Positions 17,938 through 27,116 of a stretch of 64,000 nt of DNA are shown here, piece by piece. Both the position numbers and the translations under genes were made by a program. The notes beneath the pieces were generated by a model, which saw only the letters and a list, made by a program, of their open reading frames with translations, ran no database searches and was not told the origin of the DNA. The stretch's first letter is position 1; each line of letters opens with the position of its first letter. The stretch is from NCBI GenBank assembly GCA_900066355.1, contig FMEL01000012.1, positions 70,042 through 134,041 on the forward strand, read 5' to 3'. The DNA is from an uncultured Ruminococcus sp. (GTDB lineage: Bacteria > Bacillota > Clostridia > Lachnospirales > Lachnospiraceae).

Positions 17938-17988
17938 GATTACAACAATATATATTTGCGTGATTTTTCAGACAAAGGGGGCTCGCAC

Positions 17989-19608
17989 ATGAAGATAACC
18001 TTTATTGGGGCAACACACGAAGTAACCGGAAGCTGTTATTATCTGGAAGCTGCCGGTAAGAAGTTTCTTGTAGACTGTGGTATGGAACAGGGACCCGATT
18101 ATTATGAAAATCAGGAAATACCGGTTAAGGGAAGTGACCTTGATTTTGTGCTTTTGACCCATGCACATATGGATCATTCCGGAAATCTGCCGGCAATCTA
18201 TGCAAAAGGTTTTCAGGGACCGGTTTATGCGACACAGGCGACCTGCCATCTCTGTGACATTATGCTTCGTGACAGTGCTCACATTCAGATGTTCGAGGCA
18301 GAATGGCGAAACCGTAAGGGACGTCGTCAGGGCAAGCCGGAATTTATACCGGCATATACAATGGAGGATGCACTGGGGGTTCTGCAGAATTTTGTTCCGT
18401 GTCCATATGAAAAGACGATCACACCGGCGGAAGGTATCCGTGTACGTTTTGTCGATGCCGGACACCTGCTTGGCTCTGCAAGCATTGAAGTGATCATCAA
18501 CGAAGACGGCAAAGAGAAAAAAATTGTTTTCTCAGGTGACATCGGAAATCTCAATCAGCCGCTGATCAAAGATCCGGTATACCTTCACGATGCCGATTAT
18601 GTTGTGATGGAATCGACCTACGGTGACAGAAGCCATGGCGACCGTCCGGATTATGTGGGACTTCTGAGTGAAGTGATCCAGAGAACCTTCGACCGCGGAG
18701 GAAGCGTCATTATTCCGTCATTTGCGGTAGGACGTACACAGGAGATGCTTTATTTCATTCGCCAGATCAAAGAAGAAGGACGCGTCCATGGACACGACAA
18801 CTTCAAGGTTTATGTGGACAGTCCGCTGGCAAATGAAGCGACAACCATTTTTAACGAACATATTTATGACTGTTTTGATGAAGAAGCCATGGCACTTGTA
18901 AATAAGGGCATCAACCCATTGATGTTCCCGGGACTGAAAACCTCGATCACAAGTGACGATTCCAAAGCAATCAACTTTGACGAAGACTGCAAGGTAATTA
19001 TTTCTGCGAGCGGTATGTGTGATGCCGGTCGAATCAAACATCACCTGAAACACAATCTGTGGAATCCGAACAACACGATTCTGTTTGTCGGTTATCAGGC
19101 AATTGGTACCCTCGGAAGATCACTTCTCGAAGGTGCTACAGAGGTAAAACTTTTCGGTGAGACTGTTTATGTTGGTGCAGAAATTTGCCAGATGCCGGGC
19201 ATCAGTGGTCATGCGGATGTAAACGGACTGATGACCTGGATCAAATCTTTCAGTCAGAAACCGACAAAAGTTTTTGTTACACATGGTGATGATGAAGTGA
19301 CGGAAATTTTTGCAAGACGTCTTGAAGAAGAACTTGGACTGGATGCAATGGCACCGTTCAGCGGCACTGTTTTTGACCTCGCAGAAAATGTTTGCATCTA
19401 TGAAGCACAGGGCATCAAGATCACGAAGGCTGCCGTTTCACCGAAGACTTCGAAAGCTGCACGTGCATTCCAGAAACTGGTTGCTATGGGACAGCGTCTT
19501 ATGTCTGTTATCCGTAAGAGCGAAGGCATTCCGAACAAAGATCTCGACCGCTTTACAAGAGAAGTGCAGTCATTGTGTGATAAATGGGACCGAGATGATC
19601 TGTCATAA
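17989..19608 (+). CDS. Metallo-beta-lactamase/beta-CASP RNA nuclease
   Basis: The 539-residue protein has the zinc-binding motif THAHMDHSG near residues 57-65, followed by beta-CASP features: the FSGDIG strand, YGDRSH, SFAVGRTQEML, SASGMCDAGR and GHAD near the C-terminal histidine. It is of the CPSF-73-like, single-polypeptide type found in many Clostridia, and should cut or trim RNA. It carries an extra C-terminal helical tail of about 70 residues. The ATG at 17989 is preferred because AAAGGGGG precedes it, although the frame extends upstream through the promoter. Confidence 0.9.
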   Translation: MKITFIGATHEVTGSCYYLEAAGKKFLVDCGMEQGPDYYENQEIPVKGSDLDFVLLTHAHMDHSGNLPAIYAKGFQGPVYATQATCHLCDIMLRDSAHIQMFEAEWRNRKGRRQGKPEFIPAYTMEDALGVLQNFVPCPYEKTITPAEGIRVRFVDAGHLLGSASIEVIINEDGKEKKIVFSGDIGNLNQPLIKDPVYLHDADYVVMESTYGDRSHGDRPDYVGLLSEVIQRTFDRGGSVIIPSFAVGRTQEMLYFIRQIKEEGRVHGHDNFKVYVDSPLANEATTIFNEHIYDCFDEEAMALVNKGINPLMFPGLKTSITSDDSKAINFDEDCKVIISASGMCDAGRIKHHLKHNLWNPNNTILFVGYQAIGTLGRSLLEGATEVKLFGETVYVGAEICQMPGISGHADVNGLMTWIKSFSQKPTKVFVTHGDDEVTEIFARRLEEELGLDAMAPFSGTVFDLAENVCIYEAQGIKITKAAVSPKTSKAARAFQKLVAMGQRLMSVIRKSEGIPNKDLDRFTREVQSLCDKWDRDDLS

Positions 19609-19644
19609 AGAATTGTAAATAAAAATCACTATAAAAAGATGCAA

Positions 19645-19677
19645 AAAACCGGAGAGCCGATGTGGTTCTCCGGTTTT
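19645..19677. terminator. Bidirectional terminator
   Basis: AACCGGAGA and TCTCCGGTT form a perfect stem flanked by A-runs on the left and T-runs on the right, so it functions for the convergent beta-CASP and TSCPD genes. Confidence 0.85.
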
Positions 19678-19687
19678 GCAGTTGAAT

Positions 19688-19930
19688 TTAGTTTAAAGCT
19701 TCTTTCAGAGCTTTGGAAAGCTGATCCGGACAGGATGTTGGTCTGAATCCGCAGCGGATCCCTTCGAGTCTGCTGATAGCTTCTTTGGCATCCATACCTT
19801 CGATCAGTTTGGCTACGCCCTGTGTGTTGCCGGAGCATCCGCCCTGAAATTTTACATCATGAACTTTTCCCTGTTCGTCAATTTCAAATGAGATGGCGCT
19901 TGAACAGACGCCGGATGTTTTATATACCAT
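19688..19930 (-). CDS. TSCPD-domain protein (TIGR03905 type)
   Basis: The 80-residue protein consists almost wholly of a TSCPD domain, named for the conserved TSCPDQLSKAL near its C-terminus. It has further conserved cysteines in GVCSSAI, GGCSGNTQG and IRCGF, spaced as in the C-terminal metal-binding tail of B12-dependent ribonucleotide reductases. The start at 19930 has CCTCC (complement of GGAGG) at 19939-19943. Its cellular role is not established. Confidence 0.88.
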   Translation of the reverse strand: MVYKTSGVCSSAISFEIDEQGKVHDVKFQGGCSGNTQGVAKLIEGMDAKEAISRLEGIRCGFRPTSCPDQLSKALKEALN

Positions 19931-20043
19931 AATATCAACCTCCTTGAGACAGTATAGCAGAAAAGAAGAAAGGCTACAAGTCTGATTCTGATATCCGGGC
20001 TTCTTCGAGGTAAAAAAAGTTTCCATATAAACGCAACATTTGG

Positions 20044-20049
20044 TATAAT
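20044..20049 (+). promoter_or_regulatory. Extended -10 promoter of mtnN
   Basis: TGGTATAAT ends at 20049, an extended -10 without a convincing -35. It lies 68 bases before the mtnN start. Confidence 0.45.
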
Positions 20050-20116
20050 AAAAAAGAATGTAGAAATTATGAAATAGACAATTTAAAATACAGAAAAAAG
20101 ACGGGAGAATTTTATT

Positions 20117-20821
20117 ATGAGATGTATTGGTATCATAGGAGCAATGGAAGTAGAGGTTGCAAGCCTCAAAGAGCGCATGCAGGATGTGGAGATCACACGC
20201 AAAGCTTCCATGGAATTTTATGCCGGTGTTTTAGAAGGCAAAAAAGTAGTTGTTGTCCGCTCTGGAATCGGTAAAGTAAATGCAGCAATTTGTACACAGA
20301 TCCTGATTGACGATTTCCATGCAGAAGTCGTGATCAATACAGGTATCGCAGGAAGTCTGAATGCAGATATCAATATCGGCGATATCGTAGTTTCCACAGA
20401 CCTTATCCATCATGATATGAATGCAGTAGCATTTGGTTATCCGGTAGGTCAGATTCCGCAGATGGATGCATTTTCTTTCCACAGTGATGATGCACTCCGC
20501 AAGCTGGCAGTGCAGGCATGTAAAGAAGTCAATCCGGACATCGAAGTATTTGAGGGACGTATCGCATCCGGCGATCAGTTTGTTGCAGATCAGGGTGTAA
20601 AAGATTTCGTCGTAAAAGAATTCGGTGCATATGCCGTTGAAATGGAGGGCGCAGCAATCGCTCAGGCAGCATACCTTAACAATGTTCCGTTTCTTGTGAT
20701 CCGTGCGATCTCCGACAAAGCAGACGGAAGTGCAGAAATGGATTATCCGACATTTGAGGCAATGGCAGCAGAGCACAGCTTCAAACTGACACTTCGCATT
20801 CTGAAAGATATCCAGGGCTGA
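20117..20821 (+). CDS. mtnN: 5'-methylthioadenosine/S-adenosylhomocysteine nucleosidase
   Basis: The 234-residue enzyme cleaves adenine from MTA and SAH in the methyl cycle. It begins IGIIGAMEVEV, carries the active-site Glu in the N-terminal strand, and has ASGDQFVAD, AVEMEGAAIAQ with the ribose-binding Met-Glu, and the catalytic Asp in ISDKADG. Length and motifs are canonical. Confidence 0.96.
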   Translation: MRCIGIIGAMEVEVASLKERMQDVEITRKASMEFYAGVLEGKKVVVVRSGIGKVNAAICTQILIDDFHAEVVINTGIAGSLNADINIGDIVVSTDLIHHDMNAVAFGYPVGQIPQMDAFSFHSDDALRKLAVQACKEVNPDIEVFEGRIASGDQFVADQGVKDFVVKEFGAYAVEMEGAAIAQAAYLNNVPFLVIRAISDKADGSAEMDYPTFEAMAAEHSFKLTLRILKDIQG

Positions 20822-20886
20822 TTGCGGCACATTTCGCATAGTCCTGCATACAATGATAGGGACGATGGTAAAGCAGGAGTCTGTCC

Positions 20887-21252
20887 ATGTATTACGACAA
20901 GTTTTTACCATTTTATCTGACTTATGCCAGTCCGGCGCTTTATAGCGGAGAACGCATGCAGGAAAGAGAATTTGCCCTGATGAAATCTTATTTTCCGGAT
21001 ACAGCACTCAAAGTGCAGGAAAAAGTAGAAGAAGAATGTGAGCTTCTGGATTATGAAGGAAGCCGGCTTTATGACGAATATCCCGACAGACTGATGATGC
21101 GCAGCCTGTGCAGACAGATACGCGAGCAGGTTGCAGGGGAACTTGAACTGCAGGAGATTTCGGATCGCTTTTTAGATGATCTGATCGAAGTGCTTTTGTA
21201 TCAGGAGATTTCCAGAAAACGCTGCAGACGGCGCAGATGCCGGGGATTCTGA
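20887..21252 (+). CDS. Hypothetical protein
   Basis: The 121-residue protein is acidic through most of its length and ends in a strongly basic tail (RKRCRRRRCRG). No membrane segment, signal peptide or known motif is visible. It has a good AGGAG at 20875-20879 and sits between mtnN and a methyltransferase gene in the same direction, probably in one operon. The function is not recognised. Confidence 0.65.
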   Translation: MYYDKFLPFYLTYASPALYSGERMQEREFALMKSYFPDTALKVQEKVEEECELLDYEGSRLYDEYPDRLMMRSLCRQIREQVAGELELQEISDRFLDDLIEVLLYQEISRKRCRRRRCRGF

Positions 21253-21307
21253 CAGGAAGCTTTGTATCACAGACGTACAGTGTGACAGAAAGAAAGACTT
21301 ATTTTAT

Positions 21308-22483
21308 ATGATGACATTACAGGAATTTTTGGAAAAACAATTTGATGAAGAGCTGATGCTTGCAGTCTTAAGCGGTCAGAGAAGTAAGGAAAAAGATGCT
21401 CCGTCCCGTGTGCGGATACGCCCGATCGAACTGAAAGGCAGTGTCTGTTATCAGGCATCCTCGACGGTGGGAACGAAGGTACTTCACTCGAATTATACAA
21501 AGGAAGAAATCATTTCCTATGTGGCGGCAAACCTTGGCGAAGGCTGTTTCTCACAGCTTCAGACACAGGGAAGATGCGTGGATGGCACGGTTCTGGTCAG
21601 CAAAAAAGGCAGGCAGACAATCAAAGTCAAAAAGCATCCGGCGCTGGAACCGGTCAGGATTCAGGCGCACAACCGGGTAAAACAATACATTCTGAAAGAG
21701 GGGACAGCGGTTCCGTTTCTTGTGGATCTCGGTGTGATGAACCGCGAGGGCAAAATCCACAATACTTCTTATGACAAATTTAAGCAGATCAACCGTTTTC
21801 TGGAATTTATCGAGGATATTCTTCCGGCGCTGTCCAGAGAACGGGAGATCACGATTCTGGATTTCGGATGTGGCAAATCTTATCTGACATTTGCCATGTA
21901 TTACTATCTGAAAGAACTCAAAGGATACGATGTCAATATCATCGGACTTGATCTGAAAGAAGACGTTATTAAGAAATGTAACGGCCTTGCCGGAAAATAC
22001 GGCTATGACAAGCTGCATTTTCTGCATGGTGATATCGCGGATTATGAGGGTCTACAGAAGGTCGATATGGTCGTGACGCTCCATGCCTGTGACAAAGCGA
22101 CAGACTATGCACTTGCAAAAGCTGTCGAGTGGGATGCGCAGGTGATTCTGTCTGTGCCGTGCTGCCAGCATGAGCTGAACAGTCAGATTCACAATGAACT
22201 TCTGGAGCCAGTGCTGAAATATGGTATCCTGAAAGAACGTATTTCGGCGCTTCTGACAGATGGTATCCGTGCGGAATTGCTTGAATCGCAAGGATATAGT
22301 ACACAGATCCTTGAATTTATTGATATGGAACATACCCCGAAGAATCTTCTGATCCGTGCGGTCAAAAATGAAAAAGCTCATTTCCCGAAGGGACTTCCTG
22401 CGATGAATGATGCGCTGAACAGCCATCTGACGCTGGAAAAACTGCTTTATCCGGACGGACTGCACTCTGAGAAGGGAGTCTGA
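21308..22483 (+). CDS. Class I SAM-dependent methyltransferase
   Basis: The 391-residue protein has a substrate-recognition N-terminal half (about 1-170) and a Rossmann-type methyltransferase domain with motif I LDFGCGKSYLTF (about 183-194), the acidic residue in IIGLDLKED and the catalytic-type VPCCQHEL (about 281-288). The CCQHE signature occurs in a widespread family of uncharacterised methyltransferases related to METTL25/GSTCD. The target may be RNA, but this is not shown. Two ATG codons in tandem (21308, 21311) follow only a weak ribosome site. Confidence 0.85.
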   Translation: MMTLQEFLEKQFDEELMLAVLSGQRSKEKDAPSRVRIRPIELKGSVCYQASSTVGTKVLHSNYTKEEIISYVAANLGEGCFSQLQTQGRCVDGTVLVSKKGRQTIKVKKHPALEPVRIQAHNRVKQYILKEGTAVPFLVDLGVMNREGKIHNTSYDKFKQINRFLEFIEDILPALSREREITILDFGCGKSYLTFAMYYYLKELKGYDVNIIGLDLKEDVIKKCNGLAGKYGYDKLHFLHGDIADYEGLQKVDMVVTLHACDKATDYALAKAVEWDAQVILSVPCCQHELNSQIHNELLEPVLKYGILKERISALLTDGIRAELLESQGYSTQILEFIDMEHTPKNLLIRAVKNEKAHFPKGLPAMNDALNSHLTLEKLLYPDGLHSEKGV

Positions 22484-22487
22484 AACC

Positions 22488-24941
22488 ATGTTAAAAGCAC
22501 TGAAAAGGTTTTTGATTCTTCTGGTGATTTTTATACTGGGAGTGGCCGGCACGGTGTTTCTGATGAACAACGAAACGACCGATGACCGTTCGGATATGAA
22601 TAATCCAACGCTTCCGGAAGTGATGATGGATTTTAACGGAACGCTTGCAAACCGCATGTATGGTTACCGGCAGCCGATGGAAGCAGATTTTGTTCGTGAC
22701 AGTGTGACACCACTGGATACGACGAAGAAACTGACGATCGCAATCAATCCTTATGATGAAAAGATAAAGAGCCTTTCTTATGAGGTACGTACTTCTGATG
22801 GAACCAAGATTGTCGAAAACCGCAAGATCAAAAATCTGGATTCTTCAGGATCGGACGGTTATCTCCGGGCACAGATTGAGATCAATTCCGGGCTTCTGAT
22901 GAATCAGGAGTACTCTATGCAGCTGACGGTCGATACCAATGATGGGGAAGCCTATTATTATACGCGAGTTGTATCCAGATCCTCTACAAATACGCAGGCG
23001 TATGTGAAATTTGCATCTGATTTTGCACAGATGTGTATGGACAAAACTTCGGCAGATAATCTTGCCGCATATCTGGAATCCGCAGATTCAGCGACAACAA
23101 ATTTTGCATCCGTTTCCATTAAATCACCACTTTCTGTGATAAGCTGGGGTAATTTAAATCCACAGATCACAAAGAAAGGGATACCGGTCATCAAAGAAAT
23201 CAATGAAACGACCGCAAGTATTTCACTGGAATATGAGATCTGTGCCGCAAATGAAAACGGTGGTGCGGAATACTATAATGTAACAGATTTTTACCGTCTG
23301 CGTTATTCGGAGGACCGTATCCGTCTGCTCGATTTTGAGAGGTCCGCAGGACAGGTATTTGACCCGAAACAGTCGGTAATCACGGATGACGGGCTGCTTC
23401 TCGGAGCCCGAAACAAAAATGTGACATATCTTACAAATACAGAGGGAAGTATGACGGCTTTTGTGCAGGAAGGGGCGCTCTGGACTTACACGCAGAATAA
23501 CGGCAAGTTTGCGCAGGTGTTTGATTTCCGTAAGGCGGCAAAAGGAGATTTCCGCGATTCACGCACGGAACATGACATTAAGCTTCTGAGCGTGGAAGAC
23601 GACGGCGATGTCAATTTTATGGTCTATGGTTACATGAACCGCGGAAGCCATGAAGGTTACTGCGGAGCCGGAATCTATCATTACAATCATGATCAGAATG
23701 TAGTTGAGGAGAAAGTATTTATTCCGACGACAGAGTCGTTTGAGTTTTTGAAATCCGATTTCGGTACATTGAGTTATGTAAACAAGAAAAACCAGCTGTT
23801 CCTGCTTCTTTCCGGAAGTCTTTACCAGATCAATATCGATGACAGTGATTATAAAGTTCTGGCGGAAAATATCGACAGTAATCAGTTCGCCGTGTCTGAG
23901 ACAAATGCGCACGCGGCATGGCGCATTGTGGATGGTGAGCAGACAGGACAGATAGAATACATTGATTTTGATTCACTGAAGACGAGAAATGATACACCGG
24001 ATGCCTCGCAGCAGCTCCGTGTGCTTGGCTTTATGAATGAAGATCTGATTTACGGAAATGTACTTGACGGGGACAGTCTTACTGATGAAAACGGGCATAC
24101 GGTCGACGGAATCACATCTATAAAGATTGAGGACTTTGACGGAAATATCAAAAAAGAGTATCATCAGGATGGATATTATATTACAGACGTGACGGTCGGA
24201 AGTTCTATGATGGAATTTAACCTGTCAGAAAAGAACGGAAATGCGTACGTCGTCAAGAGTAAAGACAACATCATGAACAACAAAGAAACTTCGGCAGATC
24301 TGGTTTCTGTGGAGCAGACAAGCACGACACGTCAGGGTGTTATCGTCAAACTGGTATTCACTGACAAACCGGAGGCAGATGAACCGCTGATTCTTACTGC
24401 CAAAATAAAAAACGGCAACGAGAACATTGTTCAGGTCGAAGTGGACAAGAGCCAGCTCGGAAACGTTTATTATGTATATGCCCGCGGTGGACTGGACAGT
24501 GTGTGGACTGATCCGGCACAGGCAGTACTGCAGGCAGACAGCCGGACCGGCGTGGTTTTGAACCGGGCGCAGCAATATGTCTGGGAACGTGGAAATATAA
24601 AAACACAGCTTACGCTTAATACGGAGGATGTTCCTGAGGTCATCCGAAGTGGTTCATGGGATAAAGGCAAGCTGCAGGAAGGTCTGGGAGATTCCGGAAC
24701 CGTGATCGACCTTACCGGATGCAGTCTGGAAAATGTCCTTTATGAGATCAGTGCACAGCGTGCAGTTATAGCAAAAACCGGTGCAGATACCAGTGTCGTG
24801 ATCGTCGGATATGACGCATACAATACATGGCTTCTGGATCCTGCGACAGGCAAAGTCAGCCCGTATGGAATGAACGACAGTACCGCTCTTTTCCAGCAGG
24901 CGGGTAATGTGTTTATTTCTTATCTTGATAATCAAAAATAA
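22488..24941 (+). CDS. Large membrane-anchored exported protein with degenerate C39-like end
   Basis: The 817-residue protein has an N-terminal signal anchor (FLILLVIFILGVAGTVFLM, about 8-26) and a very long outer part rich in beta strands. The last ~90 residues (LTGCSLENVLYEISAQRAVI ... VVIVGYDAYNTWLLDPATGK) resemble a C39/papain-like peptidase domain, with a Cys before the first helix and Asp-Pro after the GYD strand. The usual His before the VVxxGYD strand is replaced, so it may be inactive. It starts 4 bases after the methyltransferase stop with GAAGGGAG at 22471. Confidence 0.6.
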   Translation: MLKALKRFLILLVIFILGVAGTVFLMNNETTDDRSDMNNPTLPEVMMDFNGTLANRMYGYRQPMEADFVRDSVTPLDTTKKLTIAINPYDEKIKSLSYEVRTSDGTKIVENRKIKNLDSSGSDGYLRAQIEINSGLLMNQEYSMQLTVDTNDGEAYYYTRVVSRSSTNTQAYVKFASDFAQMCMDKTSADNLAAYLESADSATTNFASVSIKSPLSVISWGNLNPQITKKGIPVIKEINETTASISLEYEICAANENGGAEYYNVTDFYRLRYSEDRIRLLDFERSAGQVFDPKQSVITDDGLLLGARNKNVTYLTNTEGSMTAFVQEGALWTYTQNNGKFAQVFDFRKAAKGDFRDSRTEHDIKLLSVEDDGDVNFMVYGYMNRGSHEGYCGAGIYHYNHDQNVVEEKVFIPTTESFEFLKSDFGTLSYVNKKNQLFLLLSGSLYQINIDDSDYKVLAENIDSNQFAVSETNAHAAWRIVDGEQTGQIEYIDFDSLKTRNDTPDASQQLRVLGFMNEDLIYGNVLDGDSLTDENGHTVDGITSIKIEDFDGNIKKEYHQDGYYITDVTVGSSMMEFNLSEKNGNAYVVKSKDNIMNNKETSADLVSVEQTSTTRQGVIVKLVFTDKPEADEPLILTAKIKNGNENIVQVEVDKSQLGNVYYVYARGGLDSVWTDPAQAVLQADSRTGVVLNRAQQYVWERGNIKTQLTLNTEDVPEVIRSGSWDKGKLQEGLGDSGTVIDLTGCSLENVLYEISAQRAVIAKTGADTSVVIVGYDAYNTWLLDPATGKVSPYGMNDSTALFQQAGNVFISYLDNQK

Positions 24942-24961
24942 TTTTACAGGGGGACAGGCTT

Positions 24962-26452
24962 ATGTTAAGCAAAGGCATCGCAAAACTTGTACAGTATGGA
25001 GTTGAGTCAGGACTGGTTCCGGAGTGTGAAAAAAATTACACAACAAACCTTCTTCTGGATGTATTTCACGAAGATGAATACACCGAACCGGAAGAAAAAT
25101 TTTCCGGTGTGGATCTGGAAGAAACTCTGAATGAACTTCTGGATGAAGCAGTAAAGAGAGGACTGATCGAAGACAGTGTGGTTTACCGTGATCTCTTTGA
25201 CACCAGACTGATGAATTGCCTGATGCCCCGTCCGGCACAGGTTCAGAAAGAGTTCTGGGACAGATATCAGGATGATCCGCAGAAAGCAACAGATTATTTT
25301 TACAAACTGAGCCAGGACAGCAATTATATCCGCCGTTATCGTGTAAAGAAAGATCAGAAATGGAAAGTGGACAGCCCGTATGGAGAAATCGATATCACGA
25401 TTAATCTTTCCAAACCGGAAAAAGATCCGAAAGCGATCGCAGCAGCAAAGAATGTCAAAGCAAGCAGTTATCCGAAATGTCTGCTCTGCCCGGAAAACGA
25501 GGGATACGCAGGCCGTGTTAATCATCCGGCGAGACAGAACCACAGAATCATTCCGATCACGATCAATGATACACCATGGGGATTCCAGTATTCTCCATAT
25601 GTATATTACAATGAACACTGTATTGTGTTTAACAGCAAGCATACCCCGATGAAGATCGAGAGAAATGCATTTATCAAACTGTTTGATTTTGTCAAACTGT
25701 TCCCGCATTATTTCCTTGGTTCCAATGCGGATCTTCCGATTGTTGGCGGCTCCATTCTGAGCCATGATCATTTTCAGGGTGGTCATTATACATTTGCAAT
25801 GGCAAAAGCTCCGATCGAGAAACATGTGACAATCCCGGGTTATGAGGATGTAGAGGCTGGTATCGTTAAGTGGCCGCTGTCTGTGCTTCGTATCCGCCAT
25901 AAAGACTCTGACCGTCTGGTCGATCTTGCGACACATGTACTGGAAGTCTGGAGAGGATATACCGATGAAGCAGCATTTATTTTTGCTGAGACAGACGGTG
26001 AACCGCACAACACGATCACTCCGATCGCACGTAAAGTCGGCGACATGTATGAGCTGGATCTGACACTTCGAAACAACATCACGACCGAGGAAAATCCGCT
26101 CGGTGTGTATCATCCGCATGCACAGTATCATCACATCAAAAAAGAAAATATCGGCCTCATCGAGGTTATGGGACTTGCGGTACTTCCGGCACGACTGAAA
26201 GAAGAACTGGAGCTTCTCGAAGAATACATTCTGGAAGGCAAAGACATCGCTTCAAACGAAAAGATCGAGAAACATGCGGCATGGGCGGCAGAAGTGCTCT
26301 CGAAACACAAGGACATCAACAAGGACAACATCCATGAGATTCTCCGGAAAGAGGTCGGCATTGTGTTTGTACACGTACTCGAAGATGCCGGTGTATACAA
26401 ATGCACACCAGAAGGCAGAGAAGCATTTATGAGATTCATCGAGACATTATAA
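24962..26452 (+). CDS. galT: UDP-glucose-hexose-1-phosphate uridylyltransferase, class II
   Basis: The 496-residue Leloir enzyme swaps UMP between UDP-glucose and galactose-1-phosphate. The active-site region GGSILSHDHFQGGHYTFAM (about 262-280) and LLCPENEGYAGR mark the Firmicutes class II form, which is longer than the E. coli type. Neither galK nor galE is adjacent. A strong terminator follows, so this is the end of a unit that begins upstream. Confidence 0.96.
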   Translation: MLSKGIAKLVQYGVESGLVPECEKNYTTNLLLDVFHEDEYTEPEEKFSGVDLEETLNELLDEAVKRGLIEDSVVYRDLFDTRLMNCLMPRPAQVQKEFWDRYQDDPQKATDYFYKLSQDSNYIRRYRVKKDQKWKVDSPYGEIDITINLSKPEKDPKAIAAAKNVKASSYPKCLLCPENEGYAGRVNHPARQNHRIIPITINDTPWGFQYSPYVYYNEHCIVFNSKHTPMKIERNAFIKLFDFVKLFPHYFLGSNADLPIVGGSILSHDHFQGGHYTFAMAKAPIEKHVTIPGYEDVEAGIVKWPLSVLRIRHKDSDRLVDLATHVLEVWRGYTDEAAFIFAETDGEPHNTITPIARKVGDMYELDLTLRNNITTEENPLGVYHPHAQYHHIKKENIGLIEVMGLAVLPARLKEELELLEEYILEGKDIASNEKIEKHAAWAAEVLSKHKDINKDNIHEILRKEVGIVFVHVLEDAGVYKCTPEGREAFMRFIETL

Positions 26453-26480
26453 TTACATAGTGTAAAAGCATCAGAAAGTG

Positions 26481-26509
26481 GAACCCGAAAGAAATTTCGG
26501 GTTCTTTTT
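26481..26509 (+). terminator. Terminator of galT
   Basis: GAACCCGAAA and TTTCGGGTTC form a perfect 10-bp stem with a GAAA loop, followed by TTTTT. Confidence 0.95.
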
Positions 26510-26630
26510 GTATATATTCAGAAAAAATTTTACATCCATGCAACAAAACCATGCTAAAATGACACTAATATACAGATGCATCAAATAGAACACAGAACCG
26601 GCGGGGGCCGGGCAGAAACAGAGGTGAAAC

Positions 26631-27101
26631 ATGGACGATTTAAAAAAACCTGAAGTATTTGCCGCATATTATGAAAAGGTGTACCGGGAGTTGTATTATT
26701 TTGCTCTTCACACCCTGAAGAATCCGCAGGATGCAGAGGACGCCGTGAGCGAGACGGTGACGGATGCGTTTGCAGCGGTGGAGAAGCTGCGTGATAATGA
26801 GAAATTCCGGGCATGGATTTTTCAGATACTGTCCAATAAATGCAGGCGCAAACTAAAAGAATATACGCAGAAGACGGTCGAACTGCCGGATGACCTGCCA
26901 GCAGGTGATACTACGGAAGAGAGCCTGCAGGTGCGAGAGGCACTGGATCGTCTGGAGGAAACAGAACGTCAGATCATCTGCCTCAATGTTGTAGGCGGAT
27001 TCAAGAGCCATGAAATCGGAGAAATGATGCAGATGAACCACAATACGGTCCGTTCGCGGATCAGCCGCGGACTGAATAAGATGAAAGAATTTCTTGCATA
27101 G
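26631..27101 (+). CDS. ECF-type sigma-70 factor
   Basis: The 156-residue protein has sigma region 2 (LKNPQDAEDAVSETVTDAF, FRAWIFQILSNKCR) and region 4 (RQIICLNVVGGFKSHEIG, NTVRSRISRGLNKMKEF). It is compact and lacks regions 1 and 3, as ECF sigma factors do. A membrane protein follows 15 bases downstream and is the likely regulator, so this appears to be a sigma/anti-sigma operon. A GAGGTG site precedes the ATG. Confidence 0.93.
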   Translation: MDDLKKPEVFAAYYEKVYRELYYFALHTLKNPQDAEDAVSETVTDAFAAVEKLRDNEKFRAWIFQILSNKCRRKLKEYTQKTVELPDDLPAGDTTEESLQVREALDRLEETERQIICLNVVGGFKSHEIGEMMQMNHNTVRSRISRGLNKMKEFLA

Positions 27102-27116
27102 AAAGGAGGCAGCAAT

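Larger units (their letters stand above)
17575..17988 (+). other. AT-rich intergenic stretch with ACCAAA runs
   Basis: This gene-free stretch of 414 bases is dominated by repeated AACCAAA-type words, and AACC(A/G)TGTAA occurs three times (17657, 17761, 17829). It contains the candidate structured RNA, a terminator-like hairpin and the promoter of the next gene. No open frame in it looks coding. Confidence 0.6.

Noticed and set aside
20231..21007. 258-codon open frame opposite mtnN
   Set aside because: It is the reverse of mtnN and its neighbour, with unnatural Cys/Ile content.
25007..26134. Long (375-codon) open frame opposite galT
   Set aside because: It lies wholly antisense to a clear enzyme gene, is Cys/Ile/Phe-rich and has no family signature.
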